Of a DNA stretch of 10,748 bases, positions 7,490 to 10,748 are shown piece by piece; position 1 is the first letter of the stretch, and each line of letters begins with the position of its first letter. A program made the translations under genes and the position numbers. This DNA is from Flavobacteriaceae bacterium (GTDB lineage Bacteria; Bacteroidota; Bacteroidia; Flavobacteriales; Flavobacteriaceae). The DNA lies in the NCBI GenBank assembly GCA_027068695.1, contig JAMOMG010000146.1, positions 1 to 10,748 of the forward strand. Reading direction: 5' to 3'. The notes beneath the pieces were generated by a model. The model ran no database searches. It was not told the DNA's origin and saw only the letters and a list, made by a program, of their open reading frames with translations.

Positions 7490-9118
7490 ATGGCAACAGG
7501 ATTTTATAAAGTACCAAAAGCAGTTAACGAGGCTGTAAAGTCGTACGCCTCTGGAACTCAAGAACGTAAAAGTTTGTTAGATACATACAAAAAAATGTAC
7601 AACGAACAGGTTGATATTCCTTTTTATATTGGAGGAAAAGAATACCGAACAGGAAAAACAGTAGCTATTCATCCACCTCACAACCATAAGCATACTGTTG
7701 GAAAATACCATACCGCTGAAAAAGAACATCTTGAATTAGCAATAACAGAAGCTTTAAAAGCTCGTAAAAAATGGGCAGCAACAAGCTGGGAACACAGAGC
7801 TGCTATTTTCTTAAAAGCTGCAGAATTATTAGCAGGCCCGTTTAGAGATAAGTTAAATGCTGCAACTATGATTGCACAATCTAAAAATGTGATGCAAGCT
7901 GAAATTGATTCAGCCTGTGAATTGATTGATTTTTTCCGATTCAATGTAGAATTTATGACAGAAATATACAACAATCAACCACAATCATCTCCAGGAATAT
8001 GGAATCGTATGGAATATCGTCCGCTCGAAGGTTTTGTATATGCAATTACTCCTTTTAATTTTACATCAATTGCAGGGAATTTACCTGCTGCACCCGCACT
8101 AATGGGAAATGTTATTATTTGGAAACCTGCACGGTCTCAAGTGTATTCAGCAAATGTGATTATGGAAATATTTAAAGCAGCTGGTTTACCTGATGGTGTG
8201 ATTAATATGGTTACAGGTAATTCAAGTATGATTACTGATGTTATTTTAAATAATTCAAACTTTTCTGGAGTTCACTTTACTGGCTCAACACCCGTATTCA
8301 ACAGTTTTTGGGAAACCATTGGAAAAAATATGAATAACTATAAATCGTACCCTAGAATTGTAGGAGAAACTGGCGGTAAAGATTTTATTTGGGCACATCC
8401 ATCGGCAAATGCTCAAGAAATTGCCACGGCTATTTCTAGAGGGGCTTTTGAATATCAAGGGCAAAAATGTTCAGCAGCATCACGTGCATATCTACCAAAA
8501 AGTTTATGGGGAGCAATTAAAGAGGCAATTGTAAAAGATGTTAACTCCTTTAAAATGGGATCTCCTGATGATACTTCAAACTTTATAAACGCAGTTATTG
8601 ATGACAGAGCTTTTACCAAGTTATCTGGCTATATTGATCAAGCAAAAAAAGATGATGATGCTGAAATTATTGTAGGCGGTGGTTATGATGATTCTGTTGG
8701 GTATTTTATTGAGCCAACTATTATTGTAACAACAAACCCTCAATACAAAACTATGTGTACTGAGTTATTCGGCCCAATTATTACTATATATATATATGAG
8801 GATAACCAATGGGAAGAAATTTTAGATATTTTAGATAATACAAGCGAATATGCTTTAACAGGAGCTATTTTTAGTGGAGATCGTTACGTTATTGATATTG
8901 CTACCGACAAACTTGAGAATGCCGCTGGTAATTTTTATATAAATGACAAACCTACAGGTGCTGTTGTTGGTCAACAACCATTTGGAGGGGCGAGAGGCTC
9001 TGGTACAAATGATAAGGCTGGATCTGTATGGAATTTATTACGTTGGGTTAGCAACCGTACAATAAAAGAAACTTTTGTACCTCCAACTGATTATAGATAT
9101 CCCTTTTTAGAGAAATAA
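7490..9118 (+). CDS. pruA: L-glutamate gamma-semialdehyde (1-pyrroline-5-carboxylate) dehydrogenase
   Basis: This NAD+-dependent aldehyde dehydrogenase oxidises glutamate gamma-semialdehyde (from proline via P5C) to glutamate, the second step of proline catabolism. The 542-residue length fits the stand-alone P5CDH type, not the long bifunctional PutA. Family marks in order: FYIGGKEYRTG (N-terminal), ITPFNFTSIAGNLPAAPALM and IIWKPA (cofactor region), FTGSTPVF (nucleotide-binding Gly motif), VGETGGKD with general base Glu293, GQKCSAASRAY with catalytic Cys327, and PFGGARGSGTNDKAG near the C-terminus, typical of P5CDH. ATG at 7490 follows an A-rich leader. No putA/proline dehydrogenase gene is visible beside it. 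The NADH produced is a substrate for the Na+-NQR encoded nearby, though that link is metabolic, not shown by the sequence. It ends at a strong intrinsic terminator. Confidence 0.95.
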   Translation: MATGFYKVPKAVNEAVKSYASGTQERKSLLDTYKKMYNEQVDIPFYIGGKEYRTGKTVAIHPPHNHKHTVGKYHTAEKEHLELAITEALKARKKWAATSWEHRAAIFLKAAELLAGPFRDKLNAATMIAQSKNVMQAEIDSACELIDFFRFNVEFMTEIYNNQPQSSPGIWNRMEYRPLEGFVYAITPFNFTSIAGNLPAAPALMGNVIIWKPARSQVYSANVIMEIFKAAGLPDGVINMVTGNSSMITDVILNNSNFSGVHFTGSTPVFNSFWETIGKNMNNYKSYPRIVGETGGKDFIWAHPSANAQEIATAISRGAFEYQGQKCSAASRAYLPKSLWGAIKEAIVKDVNSFKMGSPDDTSNFINAVIDDRAFTKLSGYIDQAKKDDDAEIIVGGGYDDSVGYFIEPTIIVTTNPQYKTMCTELFGPIITIYIYEDNQWEEILDILDNTSEYALTGAIFSGDRYVIDIATDKLENAAGNFYINDKPTGAVVGQQPFGGARGSGTNDKAGSVWNLLRWVSNRTIKETFVPPTDYRYPFLEK

Positions 9119-9139
9119 AAACAGGTAACTTTTAAATCA

Positions 9140-9165
9140 AAAAACTCGCCTTTCGGCGAGTTTTT
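9140..9165. terminator. Bidirectional intrinsic terminator between pruA and the CCCH protein gene
   Basis: Arms 9140-9150 and 9155-9165 form an 11-bp perfect stem (core CTCGCC/GGCGAG) with a TTTC loop, flanked by an A run on the left and a T run on the right. It starts 21 nt after the pruA stop and ends 24 nt before the stop of the opposing gene, so either transcript would end in a U-tract after the hairpin. Confidence 0.93.
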
Positions 9166-9189
9166 CTTTACTAATGTTTAAATATTCTA

Positions 9190-9369
9190 TTATCCTTTTT
9201 GTAGTTTATCTGCGTTTGGCAGCAACCCCACTAATTCTTGAGGGTTATGAATTAGAATAGGTATATGTTGCGGACAAATATAAAATTCACTTGTTTGATA
9301 ATAAAATTTCGTTACAGGTATTTCAGCTGATGATTTTTTACAAACTAAACATGCTTTTTCTTTTTCCAT
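9190..9369 (-). CDS. Small CCCH putative zinc-binding protein, conserved hypothetical
   Basis: The 59-residue product has no function I can name. It contains two metal-ligand-like pairs, Cys7-x2-Cys10 and Cys32-x2-His35 (EFYICPQH), suggesting a single zinc-ribbon-like knuckle, and ends with HNPQELVGLLPNADKLQ. There is no signal peptide or membrane segment. I chose ATG at 9367-9369. An in-frame TTG at 9391-9393 would add eight residues, but that TTG is the end of the promoter -7 box (9391-9398) and would lie upstream of the predicted transcription start. It is downstream of rsmG on the same strand with a 66-nt gap and its own promoter, and converges on pruA with the shared terminator between. 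I recall similar short proteins beside these genes in other flavobacteria, which is unverified. Confidence 0.8.
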   Translation of the reverse strand: MEKEKACLVCKKSSAEIPVTKFYYQTSEFYICPQHIPILIHNPQELVGLLPNADKLQKG

Positions 9370-9390
9370 AATCTTATTATAATTAAAGGA

Positions 9391-9420
9391 CAAAACTACC
9401 TTTAATTCTGTAATTTACAA
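9391..9420 (-). promoter_or_regulatory. Strong Bacteroidota-type promoter of the CCCH protein gene
   Basis: On the minus strand TTG (9418-9420) is followed after exactly 19 nt by TAGTTTTG (9391-9398), the best-spaced match to the Bacteroidota -33/-7 promoter in the window. Transcription would begin near 9384, leaving a leader of about 15 nt before the ATG at 9369. Confidence 0.65.
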
Positions 9421-9435
9421 GTGACATTTGTCATA

Positions 9436-10062
9436 TTACCTTTTTTTTAAAGGAATGTGTACTACTTTTTTTGTTTCAAAAAAATCTTCATCAAAGAAAT
9501 TATTCAAATCATATTGAGTTGCTTTCGTGAAATTTGCTAACTCTTCTGTTAAATCACCTCCTTTTAAATATAAAATTCCATTTTTTAAGGTATGTTTACT
9601 CTTTTTAGCAATTTTATTTCGGGTCCACTTTACAAAATCATCCATATTGGTTACTGCTCTACTTACAATAAAGTCAAACTCACCTTTTACATTTTCAGCC
9701 CTAATGTGTGCTGCTTTAACATTTTTTAAATTAAGAGACTTTGAAACTTCATTTACCACTTTTATTTTTTTCCCTATTGAATCTACCAGATAAAAATTGG
9801 TGTTTGGAAATAATATAGCTAAAGGAATACCCGGAAAACCACCTCCGGTACCTACATCTAAAATAGTTGCATTTGGTTTAAATAATTGAACTTTTGCTAC
9901 TCCTAATGAATGTAAAATATGACGAAGATATAATTCATCAATATCTTTTCTTGAAATCACATTAATTTTAGCATTCCAAATAGTATATAATTCACCCAAC
10001 TCAGAAAATTGTTGAATCTGGGTTTCAGATAAATTTGGAAAATATTTTGAAATTATTTTCAT
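9436..10062 (-). CDS. rsmG: 16S rRNA (guanine(527)-N7)-methyltransferase RsmG (GidB)
   Basis: RsmG uses S-adenosylmethionine to methylate N7 of G527 in the 530 loop of 16S rRNA; loss of it in other bacteria gives low-level streptomycin resistance. The 208-residue product has the expected length. It shows NVISRKDIDELYLRHILHSL (about 34-53), the SAM-binding loop ILDVGTGGGFPGIPLA (67-82), and LVDSIGKK (92-99), where Asp94 is placed to hold the cofactor ribose. FDFIVSRAVTNMDD further on is also typical. The start is ATG at 10060-10062, preceded by a TAnnTTTG box. It is divergent from the fatty-acid desaturase gene, and the small CCCH gene follows it. Confidence 0.96.
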   Translation of the reverse strand: MKIISKYFPNLSETQIQQFSELGELYTIWNAKINVISRKDIDELYLRHILHSLGVAKVQLFKPNATILDVGTGGGFPGIPLAILFPNTNFYLVDSIGKKIKVVNEVSKSLNLKNVKAAHIRAENVKGEFDFIVSRAVTNMDDFVKWTRNKIAKKSKHTLKNGILYLKGGDLTEELANFTKATQYDLNNFFDEDFFETKKVVHIPLKKR

Positions 10063-10081
10063 ATTTCTAATTTTAACATTG

Positions 10082-10089
10082 CAAAATTA
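10082..10089 (-). promoter_or_regulatory. Candidate -7 promoter element of rsmG
   Basis: The minus strand reads TAATTTTG, an exact TAnnTTTG match, 19 nt before the rsmG ATG. The predicted leader is only about 10-15 nt. No TTG occurs at the expected -33 position, so the assignment rests on the -7 box and its location. Confidence 0.4.
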
Positions 10090-10169
10090 ATCTTTCTGAA
10101 ATTAAATTAACATCTTATAAAAAAATGTTATATTTTTCCCAAAATTTCTTTTTCGAAGTTTAATTGGCG

Positions 10170-10177
10170 TAATTTTG
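10170..10177 (+). promoter_or_regulatory. Candidate -7 promoter element of the desaturase gene
   Basis: TAATTTTG matches TAnnTTTG exactly, 32 nt before the ATG at 10210, giving a leader of about 25 nt. The -33 region (around 10145-10155) has a T-rich TTTTTCG stretch but no exact TTG. Confidence 0.45.
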
Positions 10178-10209
10178 GCATATAATATGCTGTATTATAA
10201 AATAAAATC

Positions 10210-10748
10210 ATGAGTAACAATACAATACATTTTTCTAGAGTTGACAAAGTAAAATTCTTTAGAACACTAAACAAAAGAGTTAATACCTACTTTAAAGAAA
10301 ATCAAATAAAACGTACAGGAAACTGGAAATTATATACCAAAGCAATTATAATGTTTGCCATTTTTTTAGTTCCATTAATTTTAATATTAACTGTTTCTTT
10401 ACCGCAGTGGGCACTGCTCTTATTAACGGTTATTATTGGAATTGGAATGGCTGGAGTTGGTATGAATGTAATGCACGATAGCAACCATGAATCTTTTTCA
10501 AGTAAAAAGTGGGTAAATAAATTAATGGGAAGTAGTATTTACATTTTAGCAGGAAATGTTTATAATTGGAAAGTTCAACACAATGTTTTACACCACACAT
10601 TTACCAATATTCAGGGCTATGATGAAGATATTGATGCTGGGAGAATAATTCGCTTTTCAAAACATTCAAAATGGTTTAAAATTCACAAGTTTCAAAAGTA
10701 TTATTCTTTTTTATTATACGGTTTGTTAACCATAAATTGGGCTATAAC
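10210..10748 (+). CDS. Membrane fatty acid desaturase (partial, 3' end outside window)
   Basis: The visible 179 codons encode the N-terminal half of a di-iron membrane desaturase, which introduces a double bond into acyl chains and so adjusts membrane fluidity. Two of the three histidine boxes are present: His89-DSN-His93 (MHDSNHES) and His124-NVL-His128-His129 (QHNVLHHTFTNIQGYDEDID). The last stretch is characteristic of the acyl-CoA/linoleoyl-CoA desaturase group with front-end-type boxes. Two hydrophobic segments lie before box one (about residues 47-66, IIMFAIFLVPLILIL, and 70-85, ALLLLTVIIGIGMAG). The third box, expected near the C-terminus, is beyond the window, so neither regiospecificity nor integrity can be judged. 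The start ATG at 10210 is the first in frame after an A+T-rich leader, and the gene is divergent from rsmG. Confidence 0.9.
   Translation, partial: MSNNTIHFSRVDKVKFFRTLNKRVNTYFKENQIKRTGNWKLYTKAIIMFAIFLVPLILILTVSLPQWALLLLTVIIGIGMAGVGMNVMHDSNHESFSSKKWVNKLMGSSIYILAGNVYNWKVQHNVLHHTFTNIQGYDEDIDAGRIIRFSKHSKWFKIHKFQKYYSFLLYGLLTINWAI

Noticed and set aside
7678..7974. Minus-strand 98-codon frame inside pruA
   Set aside because: pruA is complete and conserved across this stretch; the antisense product resembles no known protein.
8785..8797. Short TA dinucleotide tract in pruA as a possible phase-variation site
   Set aside because: Only six units plus one base, encoding ordinary Ile-Tyr residues in a housekeeping gene; too short to suggest contingency behaviour.
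9527..9793. Plus-strand 88-codon frame inside rsmG
   Set aside because: It is antisense to the SAM-binding core of rsmG and shows no family signature.
10302..10484. Minus-strand 60-codon frame inside the desaturase gene
   Set aside because: It overlaps the membrane segments of a recognisable desaturase; it is a shadow frame.
1..10748. CRISPR array, tRNA/rRNA genes, insertion sequences or phage genes
   Set aside because: No regularly spaced direct repeats, no cloverleaf-like or rRNA-like sequence, and no transposase, integrase or phage protein signature were found; coding content is core metabolic.

Overview
The window comes from an A+T-rich bacterial chromosome, most likely a member of the Flavobacteriaceae (Bacteroidota). 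Four things point there: a Na+-translocating NADH:quinone reductase (nqr) operon, a protein of the type IX secretion plug family (a Bacteroidota secretion system), A-rich leaders without a clear Shine-Dalgarno sequence, and a TAnnTTTG box (the Bacteroidota -7 element) in front of seven of the eight transcription units whose 5' end is visible.

Layout. Positions 1-4583 (minus strand) hold nqrA-B-C-D-E, packed with 3-4 nt gaps or a short overlap; nqrE runs off the left edge and nqrF should follow outside the window. A 191-nt divergent intergenic region (4584-4774), with two promoter candidates and two dyad symmetries, separates this operon from a T9SS plug-domain protein (4775-6022, plus strand, TTG start). 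Next are a 248-nt gap with G+C-rich palindromic repeat remnants, apaG (6271-6657, plus) and, convergent with it, an NRDE/TANGO2-family protein (6677-7381, minus). pruA (P5C dehydrogenase, 7490-9118, plus) ends in a strong intrinsic terminator shared with a converging 59-residue CCCH putative zinc-binding protein (9190-9369, minus). That small gene lies downstream of rsmG (9436-10062, minus) but has its own well-formed promoter. The window closes with the first 179 codons of a membrane fatty-acid desaturase (10210 onward, plus).

Functionally this is core genome: Na+-coupled respiration, proline/glutamate catabolism feeding NADH to respiration, 16S rRNA modification, lipid unsaturation and one secretion component. 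I see no IS element, phage gene, tRNA, rRNA or CRISPR array, and no convincing new multi-gene system. The items most worth a second look are the orphan secretion gene divergent from nqr with a dyad over its -33 box, the palindromic repeat remnant at 6084-6179, and the small CCCH protein whose start is fixed by its promoter.
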